Positions 35,004 through 42,835 are shown, counted from the stretch's first letter. The stretch: 43,453 nt of DNA from Sphingosinicella sp. (GCA_013816585.1 JACDEE010000021.1:1-43453); one strand, 5' to 3'. The notes: generated by a model not told the origin, from the sequence alone. Numbers and translations: made by a program.

Positions 35004-36737
35004 ATGAGCGGAAGCCGTGTCCCGCACCTTCAACGTCGTAACGGTATCTACCACCTGCGAATGCGGGTTCCGCACGACGTTCGGCTGCGGGTCGGATTGC
35101 GCGAGGTGCGACGGTCACTTGGGACCTACGCCACCCGTGAAGCGCAAACTCTCGCTGCCGTTTTTGTGGCGCGGCTGAGAGGAGCCTTCGAGGTGATTAA
35201 GCACGAAGACCTAGGGAAAGAAGAGACACGGCAGCTCGTGGCCGCCTGTTTTCATGAGCTTGTTGAGGAAGTCGAAGCGGGCCACGGGTTCACCCCGCTT
35301 ACAAGCGAGCCAGATTTGGAACACGCTGAGCAGCGTGAGATGACGAAGGAGCGGATCACGGAGCTTAGTTCGCAGATTATCCGTTGCGACTTCGAAGGAA
35401 GCATTAAGAACCGTGCCGAAGCAGCACTCGCGGCTCACGGGAAGAACGCTTCATTGTTGCCTCATGGCCGCCGCGTCGACCTGTTCGAAGGTGTTACGCG
35501 AGCCATGATCGAGCAGCAGCGTCTCTTCCTCCTTCGGCTAGATGACCGGTTGAAGGAGTTCGAGCCGGCCGACCCGCTTTTCTCTAAGCGGCTGCTGGCA
35601 CCTTTCACGCCAGCTCAAGGCGTTCCGGTGGTGGCCACGCCGCAAGTCCAGGGTCCGACCGTTGGTCATGCCCTCCAGGCCTATCTCGACCGGCACGAAA
35701 AGCTGTGGGTGAGGAAAACTCATGCCGCTCGCGTTTGGCAGCTTCGCTATCTGGGAGAATTTCTGGGAGCAGATCGTGCACTGAGCACGGTCACATCGCA
35801 CGATGTGCGGGCGTACCGTGACGCCATCCTCTGCCTTCGCAAAAACCACGGGCGTTCGCCGTCCCAATCCTTTCTTCAGAAGCAGACGACCAATTCCACC
35901 AGCAGGATAGCAGACAAGACCGCCAGCCTCATTTTTGAACCCTGCAAGGCTTTCTTCCGCTGGGCGAAGTCGTCCGAGGGGATGATTTCGATGAACCCGG
36001 CTGAGGACGTCAAGATCACTGCGCAGTTGAAGCCGAAGGGGCAGAAAACCCGCAGGTCGTTCGAGGCGGAGGAGCTCAAGCAACTCTTCACCGCGCCGAT
36101 CTTCACCGGATGCAAATCGCTCCATCGCCGGTACGAACCTGGTCCGAAGGTGATCCCGGATGCCAAATACTGGATACCGATCTTGGGATATTATACCGGT
36201 TGCCGCATGGGGGAGCTGGCTCAGCTTCACTTTGCTGACGTTCGGCTCGAAGGGCCTATCCCGCACTTGAGCATCAATGAGGACAATCAAGGCGTCAGCG
36301 GGTCTGCTCCAAAGAAGCACGTCAAATCCTCAGCCGGCATTCGGCTGGTGCCCCTCCACCCCGACGTGATGGAGCTTGGCTTTGCCAGTTTCGTAGCAAG
36401 GCGGCGGAAGGCAAAGAAGATGACAGACCGGCTGTTCCCCGAATTTCCGTATGGCTCCGACGGTCAAGCATCGACAGTGATGTCGAAGTGGTTTGCTAGG
36501 TTCATGGATACCGTCGGGCTGACAGACCCCGCGCTGGTGTTCCATAGCTTTCGCCACTCAGCGGAAGACGCGTTTCGTGACGCGCTCCAGCCGCAGTACG
36601 TCATCGACACGATCATCGGGCACAGCGACGGAGCTACGAGCGCCGGCTACGGTGACGGAATATCGTTGGAAACCGCGTATGGGGCCGTGGCGGCAATGAA
36701 GCTGAAGGCTCGGTTGCCGAAACTCTGGAGCCCCTAG
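35004..36737 (+). CDS. tyrosine-type site-specific integrase
   Basis: A 577-residue integrase. The N-terminal part (YHLRMRVPHDVRLRVGLREV, then RRSLGTYATREAQ) is of the DUF6538 type often found in tRNA-targeting integrases. A core-binding domain lies at ~225-330 (GHALQAYLDRHEKLWVRK). The catalytic domain has Arg401 (GCRMGEL), His514 and Arg517 (HSFRHS), His540 (IIGHSD) and Tyr549 (SAGYGD), so all visible active-site residues are present. It adjoins tRNA-Tyr and probably inserted the island there. A start at TTG 34974 is also possible. Confidence 0.93.
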   Translation: MSGSRVPHLQRRNGIYHLRMRVPHDVRLRVGLREVRRSLGTYATREAQTLAAVFVARLRGAFEVIKHEDLGKEETRQLVAACFHELVEEVEAGHGFTPLTSEPDLEHAEQREMTKERITELSSQIIRCDFEGSIKNRAEAALAAHGKNASLLPHGRRVDLFEGVTRAMIEQQRLFLLRLDDRLKEFEPADPLFSKRLLAPFTPAQGVPVVATPQVQGPTVGHALQAYLDRHEKLWVRKTHAARVWQLRYLGEFLGADRALSTVTSHDVRAYRDAILCLRKNHGRSPSQSFLQKQTTNSTSRIADKTASLIFEPCKAFFRWAKSSEGMISMNPAEDVKITAQLKPKGQKTRRSFEAEELKQLFTAPIFTGCKSLHRRYEPGPKVIPDAKYWIPILGYYTGCRMGELAQLHFADVRLEGPIPHLSINEDNQGVSGSAPKKHVKSSAGIRLVPLHPDVMELGFASFVARRRKAKKMTDRLFPEFPYGSDGQASTVMSKWFARFMDTVGLTDPALVFHSFRHSAEDAFRDALQPQYVIDTIIGHSDGATSAGYGDGISLETAYGAVAAMKLKARLPKLWSP

Positions 36738-36829
36738 GCGGGGGCTTGCCGTCAATCGGGTAAAGGGCGAAGCTGTCAAACAGAGCCGTGGGATCGGCGG
36801 CTGATCCCTCAATAGCGGTGCTGTCGATT

Positions 36830-37993
36830 ATGGGGTGTCATGTGGCGGTGAAGTTAACTTCAGGAGGTAAGCCGCTCTTCCCTCTAACAAGCCCGCCACC
36901 CAAGCCGATACCAGCACCAGAGCCTAAGCTCATAGCCAAGGTGGTCTCCTATGAGGATAGAGAGATCATTGTAACCGTACCGTTCCCTGACAGCATAGAG
37001 TTGGTGGCGGGTGTCACAAACGACATCCTGCTGGTCCCCGATATCTCCGGCAAGTCGGCGAAACAGCTGTACACAGAGCTAGATCAGGAAATCCAAGACG
37101 CGCTTGTCGAGATAGCGATGAACTTACCGCCATACATTTCAGGTAAGGTGAACCCGAATAACCCGACCCGAGGCGAGTTCTACATAGCCTACGATGACGC
37201 TCAGCCATTGAGTAAAGCACGCGTCACCCTCTCCCGGACCAAAGGCGCTGACTACGCCTCCTGGCGCATCCGCTGCGAGTTCAGTCCTTCGAAAGCCGGC
37301 CAGACGGGGCTCGTGAAGTTAACTGCAGGGCTTGAAGCCGTCCTGCCGTTTGTCAGCATCCCAAAGCTCATCCACGCATTTGAGGTGGCGAGGATCGACA
37401 GTGCAATTGATTGCATAGGAGCCACCCCGCTGGACCTGATCGCGCACGTACCGAAGCCGGGAAAGCGAGTGGTTTACGTAGGGGCTCACGGAAAGCCAGA
37501 GAGCGTATATTTCTATGAGCTGAAGAAGCCGCTCAAAACACCTCCTACGAGACTAAGTGTGCTGACTAGGGGGCCGCATCGGCTGACATTGTATGAACGC
37601 CGAGACTACCACCTGCAGCTTTCGCTCCAGCCGCCGTACGGGCCTTGCCCAGTGACCCGAGCGGAAGTCATAAAGCGATGGACGAAGAAGCGACCTCTGC
37701 TGGCGGGGGTGACATCGCTCGACAATCTCTTTGCCGGCCGCAGGGTTGCTTACGCGGCGGCCGTACCCGCCGGCGGTTCGAAAGCGTGGAGGCAATTCTG
37801 CCTTGCTGCCTTTGGTGGCGGTATTGATAAATCCCTGTTTAGCTGGCTGCCCGGACCGGGTGCCACATTCGCGAAGGCGTACACAGCCTGTACCGGCGAC
37901 CTAATTGATCCTCATTGCTGGGACCGATGGGAGGATGGGATCAAAGCCACTGGCCTGGGCAAATGGGCTGAATTAGCCCAGTCGGGACAATAG
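36830..37993 (+). CDS. putative rolling-circle replication initiator-like protein
   Basis: A 387-residue protein from the ATG at 36830; the start is uncertain, with no clear ribosome site. I do not recognise it fully. The middle part (RIDSAIDCIGATPLDLIAHV, VVYVGAHGKPESVYFYELKK, GPHRLTLYERRDYHLQL) resembles the core of Rep_trans-type initiators, where an R-x-D-x-A-x-D strand is followed by a G-x-P/T-x-Y strand and an R-x-T-x-Y/D strand. No catalytic Tyr can be fixed. Base use is unlike the core. It holds three copies of the island's 16-bp motif. Confidence 0.55.
   Translation: MGCHVAVKLTSGGKPLFPLTSPPPKPIPAPEPKLIAKVVSYEDREIIVTVPFPDSIELVAGVTNDILLVPDISGKSAKQLYTELDQEIQDALVEIAMNLPPYISGKVNPNNPTRGEFYIAYDDAQPLSKARVTLSRTKGADYASWRIRCEFSPSKAGQTGLVKLTAGLEAVLPFVSIPKLIHAFEVARIDSAIDCIGATPLDLIAHVPKPGKRVVYVGAHGKPESVYFYELKKPLKTPPTRLSVLTRGPHRLTLYERRDYHLQLSLQPPYGPCPVTRAEVIKRWTKKRPLLAGVTSLDNLFAGRRVAYAAAVPAGGSKAWRQFCLAAFGGGIDKSLFSWLPGPGATFAKAYTACTGDLIDPHCWDRWEDGIKATGLGKWAELAQSGQ
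36848..36863. repeat. 16-bp island motif, site 1
   Basis: GTGAAGTTAACTTCAG, near the start of the Rep-like gene. It is a near-perfect palindrome around GTTAAC. Confidence 0.5.
37313..37328. repeat. 16-bp island motif, site 2
   Basis: GTGAAGTTAACTGCAG inside the Rep-like gene. It differs from site 1 at one base. Confidence 0.5.
37401..37416. repeat. 16-bp island motif, site 3
   Basis: GTGCAATTGATTGCAT inside the Rep-like gene, in the codons for its AIDCI segment. Confidence 0.45.
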
Positions 37994-38081
37994 GGAGGCA
38001 CGGGAAGGCACTTATCGAATTAGAAAAGAAAAAGAGAAGATGAACCTGGTGGGTCGTCCGGCCACCGGCGGCGGACAATGC

Positions 38082-38612
38082 TCAAAATTTCGTGTCGCGA
38101 TACTCTTTATGGAAGAGAGCATGTGCCCGCTTTACGACCATGACGAGCGTCAATAGGAAGTGCGTATAGAGCAGTACCATCACTGCGGGTGCGAGACCTC
38201 GCTCCCATTCTTCTGTATAAAATATGAGAGAAGCGAAAAGGGCCGTGCAAGACACAAGAATTAGGTAGGAAATGTTCGCATTCAATTCTGTAAGTAGGAC
38301 CCTGCGATCCTCCAATGTCCCCCGTTGAATTTTCTCCAGGCGCGGGTCGGTCGAAATATCCCACTCCCTCTGAAAAATAGCAAACATGCCGACTTGTATA
38401 TTCAAGAGAAGAGCGATGAAAATACCGAAGACGGTAATAGATGCACCGTAGGCGTCGGCTCTTTCTTCGAACCCAAGCAACATCGAAGCGCCACTTGCCA
38501 ACGCGGGGAGGACGTAGAATAAAAGTATGTCACCCGTTGACGCCCGTTTTGCGTCAGCGTCGCGTAATGTCGCGAGGTGATCGCTTATTATGGACGAGAC
38601 GTTGATCTTCAT
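38082..38612 (-). CDS. four-helix membrane protein, candidate defence effector
   Basis: A 176-residue protein I cannot name. Four membrane helices are predicted by eye at ~28-48, 57-80, 113-132 and 140-161, with a cytoplasmic loop of ~30 charged residues between helices 2 and 3 (REWDISTDPRLEKIQRGTLE). Its start overlaps the stop of the upstream gene by ATGA, so it is translationally coupled. Small multi-helix membrane proteins coupled to a soluble sensor are a common plan of abortive-infection systems; this role is inferred. Confidence 0.65.
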   Translation of the reverse strand: MKINVSSIISDHLATLRDADAKRASTGDILLFYVLPALASGASMLLGFEERADAYGASITVFGIFIALLLNIQVGMFAIFQREWDISTDPRLEKIQRGTLEDRRVLLTELNANISYLILVSCTALFASLIFYTEEWERGLAPAVMVLLYTHFLLTLVMVVKRAHALFHKEYRDTKF

Positions 38613-39531
38613 GTCTTCTTGCTCGCTAGCACCGTATGGAAATCCGTTAAAATCTCGTCTGCCTGCTCTCGCAGAGACTTGAAGGTCGGATGCCCGTTCC
38701 TGCCCTTTTTCACAGCGCCGGTCACATCTATGACGCCCGCTTCCGCGTCGCTGCCGAACACTCCGACGCTGCGATACCGGCCGCCTATCTGCACCTCGGC
38801 AACGGCTTCATTGAACGCAATCCCATCGTGCAGAACGACGCCCGCAGCGTTCTTTGTGAGGGACTTTGTTAGATCGCCGAAACTGCCGAGCGTCTTGTTC
38901 CGCCGCGCACTCAAGCGCACCTCGAAATTGACGCTTTCTGGTGCCTCTTTCCCGAGGTAACGATCCGTGATGTCTTTGGAAGCATTCCGCTTCACTAGTC
39001 TTAACTTTTTAACGGGCGCGGAGCTGTATAATCCTCCCTTTGAGTTAGTCGGGAGAAGTTTCTTAACAGCCATTGAGTATCCTGGATTTGCCTTGGCAAC
39101 GCTTCCTGGAGTTGGCTGATCACGAGGTTGATGCAGGACTTCCCGGCGAACGACTGGAACATCACGAATGCGTGGTTCGCTTTTTCTGGCAGCCAGAACT
39201 CATAGAACAAAGGAATTTCTTCGACGTCATCAACCTGCCGTTCGTAGTTAGTCGCCTTTGTCTTGTGGTTCTTAATCTTGCTTGCATACCCAAATGTTCC
39301 GTAGTGGATATAGCCCGCGCTGTTTCCGAAGCCGTCACGGTCTTTCTCCTCAAAATACCAACTTCGCTCCGCCTCGGCATTACGTGTGGGGTTCAAGTGG
39401 CTTTTGAAAAAAGCGGGCAAGAATTTCGCTGGAGGCTTGGAAAACACCTTCGAAGGAAACGGCAACAACGATCTATCGCCCTTTTCGTGAACGGTGATCA
39501 AATACCCTCGAAATCCAATAGCACTCGGCAT
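38609..39531 (-). pseudogene. soluble hypothetical protein of candidate defence pair, frameshifted
   Basis: Two overlapping frames on the minus strand read as one protein. The first (39531 to about 39100) gives ITVHEKGDRSLLPFPSKVFS and EIPLFYEFWLPEKANHAFVM through CINLVISQLQEA. The second, one frame away, continues AKANPGYSMAVKKLLPT and SAPVKKLRLVKRNASKDITD to the stop at 38609. One more A in AA (39098-39099; T on the coding strand) would give QLQEAFAKANPGYS and one chain of about 307 residues. Motifs such as IPLFYEFWLP...FQSFAGKSC occur in bacterial proteins of unknown function; a DUF6731-like label is possible but unproved. If the break is real, the product is cut at about residue 176. Confidence 0.6.
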
Positions 39532-39918
39532 CCTGCTCTAGCTCCCCGTTGCCCGAGCAGTGTCGCCGAAACCTTAGCAGATCGCAACGACCGTAATCGC
39601 GGCGAAAAAAATCGTGTTTTCCAGTGCGCATCGCACCACCCCTCGTGCGACTACAGCGGCCTGCTTCTATCCAGCGTCACGGCCTGGCGCGGCGTGTCGG
39701 GACGTGGCCGTCACCGTCTGCGGCGTCCGTATCGCCGATCTCGTGTCACGCGCTCCTCCTCGTTAGTGACACCAGGCAGATGGGCATGGCTGAAGGCATG
39801 TTCAGAATGCTTCCACAGCATAATTATCACTTAAACCACCATTTATCTGTCTAATCTGTTCTCGCTGAAGCACGTGACGCAATTCACTTGTTCTAGCTGA
39901 TACTACTTATATCGTATT
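39532..39918. other. 387-bp gap between divergent island genes
   Basis: I see no coding sequence. It holds an inverted repeat GTGTCAC (39743-39749) / GTGACAC (39766-39772) and, near the right end, the first of two 14-bp palindromes. It must carry the promoters of both the leftward defence pair and the rightward RarA-like gene. Confidence 0.5.
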
Positions 39919-39932
39919 GTGAAGAAATTCAC
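39874..39932. promoter_or_regulatory. two related 14-bp palindromes at a gene start
   Basis: GTGACGCAATTCAC (39874-39887) and GTGAAGAAATTCAC (39919-39932) agree at 12 of 14 bases and are 45 bp apart. The second covers the probable GTG start of the RarA-like gene. This looks like an autoregulatory operator pair. Confidence 0.5.
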
Positions 39933-41160
39933 GGTACATCTAATGCAAGACGATCTTTGGGATTATTTAGGAAAACGCCTTTCAGGCTCAATACAGCGTG
40001 CTCTCGTGAGCCCCGTACCTAGCGTAATCTCTGGCACGCTTCTGAAGATCGGCGGTTCTGCTAGCATCAGCTCCGATACGGAGATGCGGCAGTTCCTCGA
40101 CGCGGTCCTTGAGAACGTCATCAGAGACTACTGTCCGGACTTCCGGACGTTAGCTGGGCCTGTGGGTCACAACTACAAGTGGCGGTACAGCTCGGCCTAT
40201 CAAAAAGCTGTGCGGCGCAATGATCCCTCGGTCACGGCCGTGGCGGTTGCGCTGAACAACTGCGATCCCGCCTATATCTGGCGCAGGGCTCCGACCATTG
40301 CGCTGGAGGACGTGGGGCTCGGCGACCCTTGGGTTTGTGCTCTCGTCCTGCACGCCTGTAGGTTCTCAAAACTTAGAGCACGGCACGGGCTGGATAAGCT
40401 CGGAGCCTTCCTGGGCGAATTGATGGGCAGCGCCGTGAAGGACCGGCTGTCTTGCGACAGCTACTGCCTCCCCTATTTTCACCCCGAGCTCGCCGAGGTG
40501 CGGGCGGCGGTCGACGACATGTCGGCAGACGAAAGAGCGGATTTGTACAGGTCCGATCACACTCCGTTCGGGTCGAGGGTGGCAGCAGGTATCTCCCTGG
40601 CCGGTCCCCGCTATGGCGGCGACGTTTTCTCCGGATCGGGCGGGTCTCCCGATCAGCTAGCGGAGGCAGTGGAGGGGCTGGTGCCCTATCCCATCCAGTG
40701 GCTGAGCCGGCAGTATGCCAAAATGGCTCGCGACGGCATGTTCGTGTCCCTGCCACTCGTATGGCGGCAGCTAATTTCAGAGGGGCAGACCCAGCTTGTT
40801 CAGGGAGATGTTCCCAAACGAAGCCTGATCGAGGGTGTGTTGGCGGCAACTTTCGATGGCCACACCCAGGAGGGACGGAGGGCTCTCGCATATTTTGGCA
40901 AGGCCTGCGCCCCGATCCGGAAAGTCATCGGTGATGTTGCTAACCAGAACAAGCTGATCGCTTTGGCCGTATTCACAGTCGATAGCACCCTCCTTGACAG
41001 GTATCTGAGCAGCCCCTGGGCGACCGAGCTGTACAAGGAGAACTTGCGGGGCGAGGTACTGGCCGCCGGATTTTCCATGGGACAGTTTTATGATCTGGCG
41101 GAGGCGGTGGCCCATAACCGGGATGACCTGCATCATGCCCGCATGCGGGTGATGCGGTGA
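39919..41160 (+). CDS. RarA/MgsA C-terminal-like protein without AAA domain
   Basis: A 413-residue protein. Residues ~91-140 (SAYQKAVRRNDP, then DPAYIWRRAPTIALEDVGLG) match the pattern of the region after the ATPase in RarA/MgsA, where S-A-x-x-K-S-x-R-x-x-D-P and DPLYIARR...ASEDIGLADP are conserved. No Walker A or B motif is present. The remainder is unknown. GTG at 39919 or ATG at 39943 may be the start; neither has a ribosome site, so leaderless translation is possible. It overlaps the serine recombinase start and is likely one operon with it. Confidence 0.6.
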   Translation: MKKFTVHLMQDDLWDYLGKRLSGSIQRALVSPVPSVISGTLLKIGGSASISSDTEMRQFLDAVLENVIRDYCPDFRTLAGPVGHNYKWRYSSAYQKAVRRNDPSVTAVAVALNNCDPAYIWRRAPTIALEDVGLGDPWVCALVLHACRFSKLRARHGLDKLGAFLGELMGSAVKDRLSCDSYCLPYFHPELAEVRAAVDDMSADERADLYRSDHTPFGSRVAAGISLAGPRYGGDVFSGSGGSPDQLAEAVEGLVPYPIQWLSRQYAKMARDGMFVSLPLVWRQLISEGQTQLVQGDVPKRSLIEGVLAATFDGHTQEGRRALAYFGKACAPIRKVIGDVANQNKLIALAVFTVDSTLLDRYLSSPWATELYKENLRGEVLAAGFSMGQFYDLAEAVAHNRDDLHHARMRVMR

Positions 41161-41852
41161 TGGTCCCTCGGCGCAGACCGACGGGTGCGGTGTATGTCTC
41201 CTATCTGAGAGTATCCACTCAGCGGCAGGGACAATCCGGACTGGGCATCGAGGCCCAAAGGACGGCAGTAGATCAATACCTCGGCACCATCGGCGGCACA
41301 CTTTTAGAAGAGCATATTGAAGTCGAGAGCGGCTCCAACCGGCACCGGCCGATCCTGCTGAAATCAATTGCACAGGCCAAGAAGGCCGGGGCTACTCTCG
41401 TGATAGCTAAGCTCGACCGCCTGGCCAGGAACGTCGCGTTCGTTTCAGCTCTCATGGAAGCCGGTGTGGAGTTCGTCGCGGTCGATTTCCCAGCCGCGAA
41501 CAAGTTACTCATTCACATCATGGCGGCCGTGGCTGAGCATGAGCGAATGCTGATCTCCGAACGGACAAAAGCTGCTCTGGCAGTGGCAAAATCGCGGGGA
41601 GTGCGTCTTGGAGTGAACGGCCAGCGTCTTGCGGAGCAGCACAAGGCCGCGGCTATGGAGTTCGCGCAGACGCTGCGTGAGCCGGTTTTGGACGCAGTGC
41701 GGGAGGGGGCTCGGACCCTGCAGAATGTAGCGGACCAGCTGAACCGCGGCGGTCAGCTCACTCGTGAGGGAGCTCTCTGGTCACCGATGGGCGTGCGGCG
41801 GTTGATGCACCGCCTGGACCTTCGTACGGCAGCGAGATTGGACGTCGCTTGA
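41160..41852 (+). CDS. serine recombinase (resolvase/invertase family)
   Basis: A 230-residue enzyme. The catalytic Ser19 is in YLRVSTQRQGQSGLGIEAQ, and AKLDRLARN and AVAEHERMLISERTKAAL are the usual family blocks. The C-terminal part (LQNVADQLNRGGQLTREGAL, then W-x-P-x-x-V-x-R-L-M) is a DNA-binding recombinase tail. The start ATG shares one base with the stop of the RarA-like gene (GTG 41157 is an alternative). Its 3' end is part of a direct repeat found again after the small regulator gene. It contains one copy of the 16-bp motif. Confidence 0.92.
   Translation: MVPRRRPTGAVYVSYLRVSTQRQGQSGLGIEAQRTAVDQYLGTIGGTLLEEHIEVESGSNRHRPILLKSIAQAKKAGATLVIAKLDRLARNVAFVSALMEAGVEFVAVDFPAANKLLIHIMAAVAEHERMLISERTKAALAVAKSRGVRLGVNGQRLAEQHKAAAMEFAQTLREPVLDAVREGARTLQNVADQLNRGGQLTREGALWSPMGVRRLMHRLDLRTAARLDVA
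41358..41373. repeat. 16-bp island motif, site 4
   Basis: CTGAAATCAATTGCAC inside the serine recombinase gene. With the bases after it, it matches site 9 (42820) over TGAAATC[A/G]ATTGCACAGGC. Confidence 0.5.
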
Positions 41853-42103
41853 CCAAGGTGGGACCGCTGCTGCCTTTTTGAAGAAAAAGAGACAATTTCA
41901 TAACTGACGCAGTATGTTACGGCCGCCGAAGAGTAAGCCAGTTGGCTCTCGAAGCGCAAGTTTCCGACGGGGTGAGATGAGCCAGCGGGAGTGCAATTAA
42001 CTGCACCGATTTAGCATTTCAGGCACTCCAGGCAGCCATGCAGGTCCCATGCCCGCCTATAAAGTCGTCCATGCTCACCCGCCACTTGTGAAATCAATTG
42101 CAC
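41797..42103. repeat. direct repeat A, after the serine recombinase
   Basis: The unit begins in the 3' end of the recombinase gene (GCGGTTGATGCAC, then ACGGCAGC), continues with CTTGACCAA...GGGACCGCTGCT, GGCTCTC and GTTT(T)CGA elements, and ends with a 113-bp block bounded by 16-bp motif sites 5 (GTGCAATTAACTGCAC, 41991-42006) and 6 (GTGAAATCAATTGCAC, 42088-42103), which are inverted to each other. Between them GCAT...ATGCC can pair. TCCATGCTCACCCGCC is identical in copy B. This fills the 326-bp stretch without a gene after the recombinase. Confidence 0.65.
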
Positions 42104-42178
42104 GGCTTTTTGGTCAACCTCGCGCCTCAGGGTTCTAGCCAACTTGCTTTCAGCACCCGTCCAATGCGATCAGTATTT

Positions 42179-42496
42179 ATGCTTTTGACACCAGAGATGT
42201 GCCGCGCTGCCCGGGCTTTGCTCAACTGGAAGGCGCACGAACTCGCCAGTGCAGCAGGCCTGGGCATCACCACCGTCAGACGCTTCGAAGCTGGCGGTAT
42301 GGTTCGGCTGGCGTCTGTGGAGGCAATGCTGCAGGCTCTTGAGGGTGCAGGCCTTGAGTTCATCGCGGCCGGCGGGCAGTCACTGGACGGCGGGCCGGGG
42401 CTGCGCACGGTACCGATGGCGGAACCGGAGGTCGCCGCGGCCGAAGAGGCTGTCGAGCTGCACCAGCAGACGCTAAGCGCCGCTGACGAGTTTTAG
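42179..42496 (+). CDS. small XRE-type transcriptional regulator
   Basis: A 105-residue protein from the ATG at 42179; other starts at 42164 or 42098 are possible and no ribosome site decides. The HTH is near the N-terminus (LTPEMCRAARALLNWKAHEL, ASAAGLGITTVRRFEAGG), then SVEAMLQALEGAGLEFIAAG, the usual end of this XRE type. The tail is acidic. It stands between direct repeats A and B and is the best candidate for binding the 16-bp motif. Confidence 0.75.
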   Translation: MLLTPEMCRAARALLNWKAHELASAAGLGITTVRRFEAGGMVRLASVEAMLQALEGAGLEFIAAGGQSLDGGPGLRTVPMAEPEVAAAEEAVELHQQTLSAADEF

Positions 42497-42521
42497 CTCT
42501 CTCTTTGGCTTGAATTTTTGT

Positions 42522-42835
42522 CTGCGGTTAACTGCACAATCACACGGCAGCAATCACGCTTGACCAACAAGGGACCGCTGCTCGCTTTTGGCTAGAAAAG
42601 CCGAAAATTCCTCGTCTTTTCAACGTGAACTGACTATCGAAGTCAAAGCTGACTGGCTCTCCACGAGAAAGTTTTCGAAGAGGCTTGGAGAGAGCTGATA
42701 AACCGTGTTCGGCGGATCGGTGCAATCAACTGCACAAATTTGGGCATATCGGGCTCTGGTGGCAGGCACGCAGCGGGCTCGCATGCCCAATCAAGTCATT
42801 CCATGCTCACCCGCCGACTGTGAAATCGATTGCAC
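42522..42835. repeat. direct repeat B, after the regulator gene
   Basis: A diverged copy of unit A. It starts with 16-bp motif site 7 (CTGCGGTTAACTGCAC, 42522-42537), then ACGGCAGC, CTTGACCAA and GGGACCGCTGCT, and ends with a 116-bp block bounded by sites 8 (GTGCAATCAACTGCAC, 42720-42735) and 9 (GTGAAATCGATTGCAC, 42820-42835). GGGCAT...ATGCCC can pair inside. The start can be read as a decayed recombinase C-terminus ending with the same ...GCTTGA stop. It occupies most of the 466 bp between the regulator and the HUH gene; no gene is seen here. Confidence 0.65.
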
